Assembly: GCF_012932795.1 (NCBI RefSeq)
Contig: NZ_LANA01000001.1
Span: forward strand, 58,022 to 122,021
DNA length: 64,000 nt
Source: Candidatus Pelagibacter communis
Lineage (GTDB): Bacteria; Pseudomonadota; Alphaproteobacteria; Pelagibacterales; Pelagibacteraceae
Direction of reading: 5' to 3'
Shown here: one piece after another, positions 45,387-54,227 of the stretch
How the letters are laid out: every line of letters starts with the position of its first letter
Position numbering within the stretch: the first letter of the stretch is position 1
The notes under the pieces: model-generated
What the model was told of the DNA's origin: nothing
Databases searched by the model: none
The model's input: the letters and a program-made list of their open reading frames with translations, nothing else
Position numbers and translations under genes: made by a program

Positions 45387-46644
45387 AAAGATAGCACTAG
45401 TAGATTGTAATTCATTTTATGTTTCTTGTGAAAGATTATTTAATCCTAAAATTAGAAATAAACCTGTAGTCGTTTTATCTAACAATGATGGTTGTATTAT
45501 ATCAAGATCAACTGAAGCAAAAGCTCTTGGTATTAAAATGGGAGAACCTTATTTCAAAGCCAAAGATATAATACTTAGAAATAAAGTTTATGTATTTTCT
45601 TCAAACTATTCTTTGTATGGAGATTTATCTAGAAGAGTAATGAGAACTTTAAAAAGATTTAATCCAATATTAGAAATATATTCTATTGATGAAGCTTTCT
45701 TAGATTTAAGTAATTATCCTGATAATGAAGTTGAAGATGTTGGAAAAGAAATTAGAAGCATTGTTTTACAGTGGACAGGGATACCAACAAGCATCGGTAT
45801 TGCTAAAACAAAAACACTAAGTAAGATTGCAAATCATATAGCAAAGAAAAAACAATCTGGTGTTACAAACTTAATAGGAATTGAAAATATTGATCCATTA
45901 TTAGAAAAAATAGATATCAATGATGTGTGGGGAGTTGGTAAGCAAATGACAAAATTTTACCAGAAAAATGGAATTTACAATGCTAAACAGTTAAAGAGTA
46001 TGTCAAACACTTGGATTAAAAAAAGTTCTAATGTTTTAAGCTCTAGGACTGCATTAGAACTTAGGGGCATTCCTTGTATTTCTTTGGAAACCAAAAATTC
46101 GAAAAGAAAAAGCTGTGTAGTATCAAGATCATTTGGTACTAGAGTTGAAAAATTTCAAGAACTTCAAGAAGCTGTTGCAAGTTACTGTTTAAACGCTTCA
46201 GAAAAAATTAGATCAGAATCTTTAATTGCAAAATCAATAACGGTATCTGTTAGAACAAGTCCTTTTCAAAATAGAGGAGTATATTATTCAAATGCTAAAA
46301 CTATAGATTTTCCAATTGCCACAAATAACAGTATTGAAATAGTTAAAACTGCTTTGATTACATTAAATGAAATTTTTATAAATGGATATAGATATCAAAA
46401 AGCAGGTATAGCATTGACTGGCTTAACTTGTTCAGATGGTAATAAAAATTTATTCTCTTCAGAAAAAGATGAGAAGATTAAAGGCTTAATGAAGTCTATT
46501 GATAGTACAAATTATAGATATGGGCGATCAACACTAAGTTTAGCTAGTGCTGGGGTCAACAAAAAGTGGAATATGAGAAGAGATTACTCTTCAAAAATAG
46601 ATACTGCTGACTTTCATTCGTTACCAATAATAAAAGCTATTTAA
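45364..46644 (+). CDS. umuC: UmuC-type Y-family DNA polymerase
   Basis: UmuC is the catalytic subunit of translesion polymerase V. The 426 residues include ALVDCNSFYVSCERLFNP, VVLSNNDGCIISRSTEAKALGIKMGEP, YSIDEAFLDLS with the catalytic acidic pair, GIPTSIGIAKTKTLSKIANHIAKK and the C-terminal GRSTLSLASAGVNKKWNMRRDYSS. The start overlaps umuD by 23 bp, implying translational coupling. Its end overlaps the convergent hydratase gene by 4 bp. Confidence 0.95.
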   Translation: MSSIQHTKKIALVDCNSFYVSCERLFNPKIRNKPVVVLSNNDGCIISRSTEAKALGIKMGEPYFKAKDIILRNKVYVFSSNYSLYGDLSRRVMRTLKRFNPILEIYSIDEAFLDLSNYPDNEVEDVGKEIRSIVLQWTGIPTSIGIAKTKTLSKIANHIAKKKQSGVTNLIGIENIDPLLEKIDINDVWGVGKQMTKFYQKNGIYNAKQLKSMSNTWIKKSSNVLSSRTALELRGIPCISLETKNSKRKSCVVSRSFGTRVEKFQELQEAVASYCLNASEKIRSESLIAKSITVSVRTSPFQNRGVYYSNAKTIDFPIATNNSIEIVKTALITLNEIFINGYRYQKAGIALTGLTCSDGNKNLFSSEKDEKIKGLMKSIDSTNYRYGRSTLSLASAGVNKKWNMRRDYSSKIDTADFHSLPIIKAI

Positions 46645-47423
46645 TCAAATATTGCTTTTACATCACCAAATGCTGATGATGTAACTTCTATTACTTTTTT
46701 CTCATTAATTGGAACTGGAAACCCATATGCTCCCGTTAATATCAAGTCACCTTTTTTTAAAATATTATTTATTTTAGCTTGCTCCTTAACTAACCAAGCT
46801 ACTTCAGATAACATATCATGAGGCCATTCTTTATCAGGCCAAGCACCTACTGTTTCCTTATCATAAATAAGTTTTAGGTCAGTAAATTGATTACTTTTAG
46901 GAAATTTATTTTCAAGCCCTAAAATAACTCCAGCATGAATAGCGTTATTTGCAAGAAGCTCTGCTCCATGAGGAGCATCTCCATAAAAAACTAAATTATG
47001 AATCTCTATTAGGGGGTAAATTGATTTAATAGATTCTAGTATGTATTCGAAAGAAATAAGTTCAGGTTCCAAATCACGATTTAATATAATTCCAAATTCT
47101 GCCTCCATAGCAGGGTTTGAATAATCTTTTTTACTTAATGATATCCCACTAGCATGCAATTCCTTTTGCCAAAGTGTCCCCCAAGCAGGTTGAATAAAAC
47201 CCATTTTCTTTTGAGTTTCTTTTGCGACACATCCTATCTTATAACCAATGATTTCCTCTCCCCTCTTTTTTCTTAACTTAGAAACAGCTGATTGGATAAG
47301 TGAGGCTTCAATATTATTTATCTGTATTTTATTCTTAAATATTTTTCCAGGATCTTTTAAATCATAATCTTCTAAAATTTTTTTTGCAAATAGGTCAATG
47401 TCTTTTTGAGTTAATGCAGACAT
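46641..47423 (-). CDS. 2-oxopent-4-enoate hydratase-like (MhpD/FAH superfamily) protein
   Basis: A 260-residue protein of the hydratase branch of the fumarylacetoacetate hydrolase fold. IGYKIGCVAKETQKKMGFIQPAWGTLW, AMEAEFGIILNRDLE and KGDLILTGAYGFPVPINE fit 2-keto-4-pentenoate hydratases, with the Glu pair as metal ligands. Such enzymes act in meta-cleavage pathways, but no other gene of such a pathway is in the window, so the natural substrate is open. It overlaps the GT2 gene by one base. Confidence 0.8.
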   Translation of the reverse strand: MSALTQKDIDLFAKKILEDYDLKDPGKIFKNKIQINNIEASLIQSAVSKLRKKRGEEIIGYKIGCVAKETQKKMGFIQPAWGTLWQKELHASGISLSKKDYSNPAMEAEFGIILNRDLEPELISFEYILESIKSIYPLIEIHNLVFYGDAPHGAELLANNAIHAGVILGLENKFPKSNQFTDLKLIYDKETVGAWPDKEWPHDMLSEVAWLVKEQAKINNILKKGDLILTGAYGFPVPINEKKVIEVTSSAFGDVKAIFD

Positions 47424-48295
47424 TACTTAAGTGTATCTATTTTTTCAATATTATCTAAAGAATTATTAAATTCTGAAATATTTTCTCTTTTAGATAATAT
47501 CATCACTGAAATCATCATAATGATAACACCAATAACTGGTATTAATGTAATCATTGAAATTTTTCCTATCATTAAAAATAAGTAAGCAATTAAGAACAGT
47601 ATAGACCTAATTAACAAAGTTGTTTTAAAAACTGCAATAATTGAAAGAGAATGCTTTAATAAATTTAAAAAACTCATTTTAGATGGGCCAAAATATCTTG
47701 TACCTCTTTCGGAAGGAATAGACTTTCTATTTTTTGCTACTTTTGCTAATGACCCCGAAAAACTACTCCATGTTGCCGCCTCATTAACCATTTCGTCAAC
47801 TACTGACTTTGGTAGACATGTATAGTTTCCATATTTAATTGTCTGACCTGTAAAAACAAGAGTTAAATACTTGTGAGCTAAATAACAAAACTTAAATATA
47901 AAACCTTCAGATCTTTTTATTCTATTAGCAGTAACAGCTACATCTGGATATTCTTTAACTTTTTCAATCAATAAACTTAATTCTTCAGGTCTATCCTCTC
48001 CATCGCCATCCATTGGAATTACGTAATCGAAGTCTTCTTTTTCATTAATGTATTTTAATCCTGCAGCATTACATCTTGCGTGACCTCTGTTTTCTTTAAT
48101 ATTGATAATTTGAACAGACTTTAAATTATTTAAATCAGCTGAAAATTCTGGTCTATTTTCAGTAGATGTATCGTTGAAAATTATTACTGAAAACTCACCA
48201 TCCAATTTTGAAACTTCTAAATTAATAACTTTTAAAAGTTTAAAAACTGATTGCCAATCATTATAAACAGGAATTAAAATTTTTATTTTGTTCAT
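47423..48295 (-). CDS. GT2 family glycosyltransferase with C-terminal membrane helices
   Basis: A 290-residue glycosyltransferase. The GT-A part has ILIPVYNDWQSVFKLL, VIIFNDTSTENRP, NRGHARCNAAGL and the metal motif MDGDGEDRPEEL; the last 80 residues hold two hydrophobic helices. The layout is like polyprenyl-phosphate sugar transferases (ArnC/DPM1 type). It overlaps by 4 bp the GT39-like gene upstream, and the two probably work as a lipid-linked sugar donor system. Confidence 0.85.
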   Translation of the reverse strand: MNKIKILIPVYNDWQSVFKLLKVINLEVSKLDGEFSVIIFNDTSTENRPEFSADLNNLKSVQIINIKENRGHARCNAAGLKYINEKEDFDYVIPMDGDGEDRPEELSLLIEKVKEYPDVAVTANRIKRSEGFIFKFCYLAHKYLTLVFTGQTIKYGNYTCLPKSVVDEMVNEAATWSSFSGSLAKVAKNRKSIPSERGTRYFGPSKMSFLNLLKHSLSIIAVFKTTLLIRSILFLIAYLFLMIGKISMITLIPVIGVIIMMISVMILSKRENISEFNNSLDNIEKIDTLK

Positions 48296-49614
48296 CTGTT
48301 TCCTACACAGATATTATCAATACATGTAAATTTTGATAATAAATTTAACTTATCTTTTGTAATTGGCCCTTCCCAAGTAGGTCTTGATCTTAAATGATAT
48401 GAAAGGTTTCCAGCATACCATTCATCTCCAAGCACAACATTTATGGGTTCTTTGTGATCTTGACTCCAGACATATTGAGTTTTTATAGCTATTTCTTTTC
48501 CAGGATAGTCCGTTCTCTTATCTGTTTCTGTTAAAGAAATATAAGCATAAGCAAATGGAGAAAAAATAAATAGAATTAAAAAGACTGATATAAAGCCATT
48601 TAATTTTTTTAGATTTATTTGTTTTTGGAATATATAGACAACCAATACCCCAATGAACAAATAAAATGGTGTCATCCACATTGTTCTAATTTTTGACCCA
48701 ATTAAAATTGAGGTTAAAAGCATTAACCCTATTGGAACTAAATTAATGAATATTAAAAATAATAATTTATTATCTTTTAAGGAAATTTTAAATTTAAATT
48801 TATTTATTAAAAAAAATGACATAATACCAAATGGAATTAATAGTCCTAATTGTTTGCCTAAAAATATTAATGGATAAATTACATGATCTAAAAAGCTTGA
48901 ATTTTCTAACCCAGTTCTTGCCAGTCCATAAGTGATGGTTATATAGTTATTACTCGTTAACCAAACCAGATGTGGAACTAATAAAACAAAAAAAACTTCT
49001 AGAGATACTAAAAACTTAAAATCAAATTTTTTATATCTTTTTATAAAAATTACATAAAAAAATAATAGGTTTATCGCTATTAAAAGATAAATAAAAAGAT
49101 ATTTTGATAAAAAACCTACTGCTGCAAATACTCCTAATAAGAAACAATCCTTGAACGTTATCTGTTGTTTATCAAATAATTTCCAAGAATAATAAACACA
49201 TAATGACCAAAAAGGTAATTGGCAAACATTTACATTAAATTCTGGTGTTGTGAAATTATAAAAATAAATACCTTCAAGTAAAAGAACTGATACTAAACTT
49301 AAAGTTTTATTTTTAAATAAATCATCTGCAAATTTAAATACAAAAATAAAAGCTATAACTACAAATATTTGACTTAATAAATAATAAACCCAATCTTGTG
49401 ATCCAAATATTTGATAAAAAATTTCAAGAAAAAAAGCAACTGCTGGAGGGTGCTTATTAAAACCCCAATCTAAGTTACTGCCCCATGCTAAATGTTCAAT
49501 CGTATCAAGTGGTAAATTATTATTTGTTAAAGTAGGAATTAACGTCCACAAAATTAAATGGATTGTAAGAAAAATATAAAGCAGCTTATTTGTATTTTTT
49601 CTATTAATTAACAT
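48292..49614 (-). CDS. ArnT/PMT-like membrane glycosyltransferase (GT39/GT83 type)
   Basis: A 440-residue protein with about ten to twelve membrane helices. The N-terminal loop PLDTIEHLAWGSNLDWGFNKHPPAVAFFLEIFYQIFGSQDWVYYL has the conserved acidic residue and the HPP seen in ArnT-like enzymes that take sugars from polyprenyl phosphate. The C-terminal periplasmic tail is short. The acceptor could be lipid A, a protein or another glycan. It is divergent from the DksA-like gene. Confidence 0.82.
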   Translation of the reverse strand: MLINRKNTNKLLYIFLTIHLILWTLIPTLTNNNLPLDTIEHLAWGSNLDWGFNKHPPAVAFFLEIFYQIFGSQDWVYYLLSQIFVVIAFIFVFKFADDLFKNKTLSLVSVLLLEGIYFYNFTTPEFNVNVCQLPFWSLCVYYSWKLFDKQQITFKDCFLLGVFAAVGFLSKYLFIYLLIAINLLFFYVIFIKRYKKFDFKFLVSLEVFFVLLVPHLVWLTSNNYITITYGLARTGLENSSFLDHVIYPLIFLGKQLGLLIPFGIMSFFLINKFKFKISLKDNKLLFLIFINLVPIGLMLLTSILIGSKIRTMWMTPFYLFIGVLVVYIFQKQINLKKLNGFISVFLILFIFSPFAYAYISLTETDKRTDYPGKEIAIKTQYVWSQDHKEPINVVLGDEWYAGNLSYHLRSRPTWEGPITKDKLNLLSKFTCIDNICVGNR

Positions 49615-49693
49615 TTAATTGGTTTTATATGAATTAAGCTTACTTGACACGTATTTATTGCTGAATATACTCCGGCCACTAAATTTTATATAT

Positions 49694-50236
49694 ATGCCTA
49701 AAATCTCAAAATCATCTACTAAAAAGACCAAAACTAAAACAAAAAAAGTTGGAGTTGCAATCAAAAAACCTAAAAAAATAATAAAAAAAAATTCTGTCAA
49801 AGAAAAAAAAGCAAAAGAGCCAATTAAAATTTCAAAAAATTATACACCTAAAGATACTGAAAAGTACATGTGTGATAAACATTTATCATTCTTTAAAATA
49901 AAACTCACTGAATGGAAAAAAGAATTAGTTAGAGCAAACAATGAAGCTCTGTACCATGGGTCAATGGATGACAATAGTGTTTCTGCAGATGTTGTTGATC
50001 AAGCAAGTTCTTACACAGATAAAACAGTAGAAATGAAAGCAATCAATAGACAAATAAAGTTAATTTCTAAAATTGATCAAGCATTATTAAGAATAAAAAA
50101 TAATACCTATGGATTTTGTGAAGAAACAGCAGAGCCAATCGGACTAAAAAGATTGATGGCCAGACCGGTTGCAGACCTTTGTATTTCGGCACAAGAAAAG
50201 CATGAAAAAGAAGAAAAAGTATACGCTGATGATTAA
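49694..50236 (+). CDS. DksA/TraR family transcription factor with two of four zinc-finger cysteines
   Basis: DksA binds RNA polymerase and works with ppGpp in the stringent response. I start at the ATG at 49694 (MPKISKSS), giving 180 residues; the frame opens at 49619 but that part does not look like the family. A lysine-rich tail (about residues 1-50) precedes the coiled-coil with DQASSYTDKTVEMKAINRQIKLISKIDQAL. The finger region reads YGFCEETAEPIGLKRLMARPVADLCISAQEKHE, so two cysteines are replaced by Thr and Ala; this cannot hold zinc the usual way. Confidence 0.88.
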   Translation: MPKISKSSTKKTKTKTKKVGVAIKKPKKIIKKNSVKEKKAKEPIKISKNYTPKDTEKYMCDKHLSFFKIKLTEWKKELVRANNEALYHGSMDDNSVSADVVDQASSYTDKTVEMKAINRQIKLISKIDQALLRIKNNTYGFCEETAEPIGLKRLMARPVADLCISAQEKHEKEEKVYADD

Positions 50237-50250
50237 TCTAAAGTACTTTC

Positions 50251-51045
50251 TTAATTTGCATCAAGCACAGCATGTAAAAACTGTTTAGTTCTCTCATTTT
50301 GTGGATTATCAAATAGTTGCTGAGGAGGTCCTTGTTCAAATATTTTTCCTTCATTAAAAAAACAAACACGATCTGATATTTCTCTAGCAAAACCCATCTG
50401 GTGAGTAACCATGATCATAGTAAGATCATATTTTTTGTTTAAAGATCTAATTACATTTAAAACCTCCCCAACAACCTCTGGATCCAATGCTGATGTAATT
50501 TCATCTAAAAGCATAACTTTAGGTCTCATGGCTAGAGCTCTTGCAATTGCAACTCTTTGTTGTTGGCCACCTGACAATCTTGAAGGATGCTCATCTTTCT
50601 TATCTGAAAGTCCAACTAAATCCATCAAATCTAATGCTCTCTCTTCAGCTTCTTCTTTTTTCATTCCCAGCACTTCAATTGGGGCTTCGATACAATTTTG
50701 AAGAGCCGTCATGTGAGGAAAAAGATTAAATTGTTGAAATACCATTCCAATTTTTGATCTTCTTTTTCTTAAATATTTCTCATCTGCAAAAACTAATTTT
50801 TCTTTTTCTGGCATATGAGTTAAAGGTTCACCATCTAAATAAATAATGCCTTGGTTAATTCTTTCTAAAGTCATTAAAACTCTTAAAACTGTTGTTTTTC
50901 CAGATCCTGATGGACCAATAATTGAAACCATCTCGTTCTTTTTTATTTCTAAATTAAGTTTATCTAAAACAACAAGGTCTCCATATTTCTTGGTAACATC
51001 AGAAAATTTTACCAAGATATCATTAGAGTCTTTTTTATTATTCAT
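50251..51045 (-). CDS. Polar amino acid/ectoine-type ABC transporter, ATP-binding protein
   Basis: A 264-residue ATPase of the HisP/GlnQ/EhuA type. It has Walker A IGPSGSGKTTVLR, the Q-loop FQQFNLFPHMTALQN, the signature LSGGQQQRVAIARALAMRPKVMLLDEITSALDP and the switch histidine in MVTHQMGFAREI. It is the last gene of the four-gene transporter operon; it abuts the second permease gene at 51046 with no gap. Confidence 0.93.
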   Translation of the reverse strand: MNNKKDSNDILVKFSDVTKKYGDLVVLDKLNLEIKKNEMVSIIGPSGSGKTTVLRVLMTLERINQGIIYLDGEPLTHMPEKEKLVFADEKYLRKRRSKIGMVFQQFNLFPHMTALQNCIEAPIEVLGMKKEEAEERALDLMDLVGLSDKKDEHPSRLSGGQQQRVAIARALAMRPKVMLLDEITSALDPEVVGEVLNVIRSLNKKYDLTMIMVTHQMGFAREISDRVCFFNEGKIFEQGPPQQLFDNPQNERTKQFLHAVLDAN

Positions 51046-51723
51046 TTAATATTTTACCTTTCCTTGTGCTTTATTTACTGATTTTTCTAATTTTCTAATA
51101 CCCATAGCAGCTGGGACTGAAAGAATTAAGAAAATAATTCCTACTATAGTATAAGGTTCAAGATATCTATAATGATAACCACCTACTGCTGTTGCTGCAT
51201 GAAATAATTCAGCAACTCCAATAGTTGAAAGAAGAGGTGTATCTTTAAATATTCCAACTAAATAATTTCCCATACCAGGAATTGCTATTGGAAATGCTTG
51301 AGGCAAAACTATTCGTCTATAAGTATAAAAATTTGTGAAATTTAAAGCTCTACAAGCTTCCCACTGAGTTTTTGGAACACCTTCTAATGCACCTCTATAA
51401 ACTTCTGATAAATAGGTTCCAAAATGAAGTCCAATTGTAATCATTCCACAAACCCAAGCTGACAAAGTAATACCAAATTGAGGGAGAACAAAATAAACAA
51501 AAAATAATTGAATTAACAGTGGTGTTGATCTAATAAATTCAACAATCTCTCTATTAATCATGTTGACTATTTTAATTGGTGTTCTTTGGCCTAATAAAAA
51601 TAATAATCCAACAATAGTTGCTATGGCATAACCTATGCCTGCTGCCATTATAGTGTTTAATGTAGCCCATAACATTTGTGGCAATATTTGAAAAGTAAAG
51701 TCCCATTTCCATTCTGCATTCAT
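51046..51723 (-). CDS. Polar amino acid/ectoine-type ABC transporter permease (EhuD-like)
   Basis: The protein has about five helices and the EAA-type loop with EVYRGALEGVPKTQWEACRALNFTNFYTYRRIVLPQAFPIAIPGMGN. I start at the ATG at 51723 (MNAEWKWDF), one base after the stop of the other permease gene, giving 225 residues. The frame's earlier ATG at 51759 would overlap that gene by 35 bp. It forms a heterodimer with the adjacent permease. Confidence 0.88.
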   Translation of the reverse strand: MNAEWKWDFTFQILPQMLWATLNTIMAAGIGYAIATIVGLLFLLGQRTPIKIVNMINREIVEFIRSTPLLIQLFFVYFVLPQFGITLSAWVCGMITIGLHFGTYLSEVYRGALEGVPKTQWEACRALNFTNFYTYRRIVLPQAFPIAIPGMGNYLVGIFKDTPLLSTIGVAELFHAATAVGGYHYRYLEPYTIVGIIFLILSVPAAMGIRKLEKSVNKAQGKVKY

Positions 51724-51724
51724 A

Positions 51725-52396
51725 TTAAATTTTACCCCTTCCAACTTTTCTTGCCGCAAGAACTTCTAGCCACCTTAAAAAAGGGACTAAAAAAAATCTA
51801 GAAATAATGTAATATATTAAAAGTGCTGTTCCAAAACATTGGGCTGACAGCCATGTAATTGCATTAATTTGTTTTGCTTCAAATGTTAAATCAACAACAG
51901 TTACTAATGCAACTAGAGCTGTTGCTTTTAAAAGCTCTACAGTTAAGTTTGCTACAGGAGGAAGTATAATTGGAAAAATTTGAGGAATGATAATATTTTT
52001 CATTCTTTTAAAAGGACTAAAATTTAATGCATGGGCTCCTTCCCACTGTCCTTTGGGTACTGCTAATATTCCACCCCTGACAATTTCAGCTCCATATGCT
52101 CCAAAATTCATTCCTATTGCGACAACTCCCGCAGTAAATGCCTCTAATGAGATACCAAAAAAAGGTAATACGTAATAAAACCAGAACAGTTGAACCAACA
52201 AAGATGTTCCTCTAAAAAATTCTATATAAACAGTCGCTATACCTTGAATGGCTGAATTATTTGACACTCGCATCAACCCAAAAATTATAGAGATAATCAC
52301 ATATAAAATAGTAGCACAAATCAACACCTTGAGTGTAGTAACTGTTCCTAGCAGTAGTGTAGATCCATGCTCAGCTAAAAATGAAAAATAATTCAC
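51725..52396 (-). CDS. Polar amino acid/ectoine-type ABC transporter permease (EhuC-like)
   Basis: A 223-residue inner-membrane permease with EIVRGGILAVPKGQWEGAHALNFSPFKRMKNIIIPQIFPIILPPVANL as the EAA loop. VYIEFFRGTSLLVQLFWFYYVLP is typical of the HisMQ group. It is the first gene after the intraoperonic terminator at 52428-52455 and pairs with the EhuD-like permease. Confidence 0.9.
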   Translation of the reverse strand: MNYFSFLAEHGSTLLLGTVTTLKVLICATILYVIISIIFGLMRVSNNSAIQGIATVYIEFFRGTSLLVQLFWFYYVLPFFGISLEAFTAGVVAIGMNFGAYGAEIVRGGILAVPKGQWEGAHALNFSPFKRMKNIIIPQIFPIILPPVANLTVELLKATALVALVTVVDLTFEAKQINAITWLSAQCFGTALLIYYIISRFFLVPFLRWLEVLAARKVGRGKI

Positions 52397-52427
52397 GTTT
52401 AAAACCTTTTATTAAATTTAAAAAAAA

Positions 52428-52455
52428 ATCAGGCGACTTTTATTCATCGCCTGAT
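52428..52455 (-). terminator. Intrinsic terminator between the ABC binding-protein and permease genes
   Basis: ATCAGGCGA at 52428-52436 and TCGCCTGAT at 52447-52455 form a perfect 9-bp stem with a 10-base loop. Read leftward from the ehuB-like gene (stop at 52475) it is followed by a run of nine T. It stands inside what should be a four-gene operon. Confidence 0.87.
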
Positions 52456-52474
52456 CAAATTAATCTATTTTTTA

Positions 52475-53320
52475 TTACTTAGTTGAGCAAGCCCACTCTG
52501 TACTCATTGATGGAGGTGGAAGCTGAGCTTTATCATACCCATACTCACCTGCTCTTTTTAACATTGTTGCTGGGTTAGCCATAACTTTTGCTAACGCTTT
52601 ATTAAAGTTATCTCTAAATTCAACATCAGTTTTTCTAAAACCAATACCAACTACGTTTAAAGTTTCTTTAGGCATCAATTTAGGATCAGTTACTTCAAAC
52701 TTGCCGCCAGTTTTTGCTTCATGTTCTTTTGCACCAAAAAATGTTTGAACAGCAACATCAGCTCTACCAGCTTTCATCGCAGCCAGAATTCCAACTTCAC
52801 CTTCAACTAACATCATTTGGCTATCAGGCACACCATACTTTTTAGCAGCTTCAACAGTGTTAAATCCAGCACCAGTTACAAGTTTTGCCCCTGTTCTGAT
52901 AACATCTGCATAGTTATTAATTCCTTTAGGGTTGCCTTTTGGAACTAACATAGCATCACCAAAAACACCTATAGGGTCTGAAAAGTTCATGTTTTCACAC
53001 CTACTTTTAAGAATATACATACCACCAGTTACCATATCTGAACGATTTGCATTTATTCCTGGAATTAATCCTGACCACTCAAATACTTTAGTTTCATGTT
53101 CAGTAATTCCCATTTCCTCAAGAACTGTTAAAGCAATCATATTAACAAATCCTAGAGCTTCACCATTATCACCAGCATAAGCCCACGGTACAGCAGTACC
53201 AAAACCGAGTCTTAATTTGTGACCATCTTTTAATCTTTCAGTTAATGTTGCTGCACTAACTGAAGAAATACTAAAAATGATTACAAGAAAAACTCCTATT
53301 GATTTTAAAAATTTATTCAT
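52475..53320 (-). CDS. ehuB: EhuB-like ABC transporter substrate-binding protein
   Basis: A 281-residue periplasmic protein with signal peptide MNKFLKSIGVFLVIIFSISSVSA. The SBP_bac_3 fold is clear: LRLGFGTAVPWAYAGDNGEALGF, EWSGLIPGINANRSDMVTGGMYILKSRCENMNFSDP and AAMKAGRADVAVQTFF. The MYIL..RCE segment and the LIPG..A.R.D lines resemble the ectoine/hydroxyectoine protein EhuB as I recall it, so a zwitterionic osmolyte is a likely ligand; amino acids remain possible. The gene is followed by a terminator. Confidence 0.8.
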   Translation of the reverse strand: MNKFLKSIGVFLVIIFSISSVSAATLTERLKDGHKLRLGFGTAVPWAYAGDNGEALGFVNMIALTVLEEMGITEHETKVFEWSGLIPGINANRSDMVTGGMYILKSRCENMNFSDPIGVFGDAMLVPKGNPKGINNYADVIRTGAKLVTGAGFNTVEAAKKYGVPDSQMMLVEGEVGILAAMKAGRADVAVQTFFGAKEHEAKTGGKFEVTDPKLMPKETLNVVGIGFRKTDVEFRDNFNKALAKVMANPATMLKRAGEYGYDKAQLPPPSMSTEWACSTK

Positions 53321-53426
53321 TTTTTTTCCCTATTTAAGTTTATTTAAATAATTAAAACAAAATTGAACTTGTTTGTACATCAAAAAAATCTAATTTAAAC
53401 TCAACTATAAATTGAATTTTAACTTC

Positions 53427-54209
53427 TTAAGTTAACTTGTTTCCAATACCTATTTCACCATCATCTAAAGCAGTTAAATAAATTCCCATTTCAAAATGAT
53501 CATATGTTTTTTTCAATGATTGAAGTAAATTAAAAGAATTATCATCTGTTTGTGGTTTTAAATTAATTGCTACACATCTTGGTATGTTTTTTTCAACTTT
53601 AAAAGAAACACCATTAATCTTAATAATTTTACCAATCCATTCTCTCTCTTTCCAAGGTTCAATTCCATCAATACAAATATTTCCTCTAAATATTGATGTT
53701 TCAATCTTCTTGCCGATTTTTTTCTGAAAATCATTTATACTTTGTATATTTAAAAGTGAAACTGAATTAACAAAATCAACTTTGTTTGAGATCGATGTAT
53801 CAAAAAAAGGTAATTCTTCGTTTTTCATTAAAACTATTGGTTCCTTTAAAGAATTTTCTAATTCTATAATTTTATTTGAGAGTAATTGGCGTTCTTTTAG
53901 CTCACTCACATTAATTGTTAAAATTTCCTTATCTTTAAAAGTTAGTGTTAATTTGTTTTCCTTAAAAAAAAAGTTATATTTATTTAAAACTGGAGAATTT
54001 TTAAGAGTTAAAACTTTATTCCATTTACCTTTTCTCTCCTCTGGGTTTTTTTCAAATAATAGTGCTTTGTCTGGTTCTAAATCTTTAGCAAATGCAAAAA
54101 TTCTATCTCCTACGATTCCAATTTTCTTTTTAATTTCACACTTTTCAATTGTTTGAAAAGATACAGATTTTACTGGACAATAATTTATTGAAGAAATAGT
54201 TGTGCTCAT
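53427..54209 (-). CDS. MOSC domain protein
   Basis: A 260-residue protein with an N-terminal beta-barrel part (INYCPVKSVSFQTIEKCEI, GIVGDRIFAFA) and a C-terminal MOSC domain (SIFRGNICIDGIEPWKEREWIGKIIKINGVSFKVEKNIPRCVAINL). MOSC proteins bind molybdenum cofactor or carry sulfur through a conserved Cys, here in PRCVAIN. The natural substrate is unknown. It is upstream of the ehuB-like gene in the same direction with a 106 bp gap, and divergent from the dioxygenase gene by 18 bp. Confidence 0.82.
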   Translation of the reverse strand: MSTTISSINYCPVKSVSFQTIEKCEIKKKIGIVGDRIFAFAKDLEPDKALLFEKNPEERKGKWNKVLTLKNSPVLNKYNFFFKENKLTLTFKDKEILTINVSELKERQLLSNKIIELENSLKEPIVLMKNEELPFFDTSISNKVDFVNSVSLLNIQSINDFQKKIGKKIETSIFRGNICIDGIEPWKEREWIGKIIKINGVSFKVEKNIPRCVAINLKPQTDDNSFNLLQSLKKTYDHFEMGIYLTALDDGEIGIGNKLT

Positions 54210-54227
54210 ATAATATTTATAAATAAT

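Noticed and set aside
49619..49693. N-terminal extension of the DksA-like protein from the first ATG
   Set aside because: The extra 25 residues are hydrophobic, unlike the family, and lie in the divergent promoter region; the ATG at 49694 is a better start.
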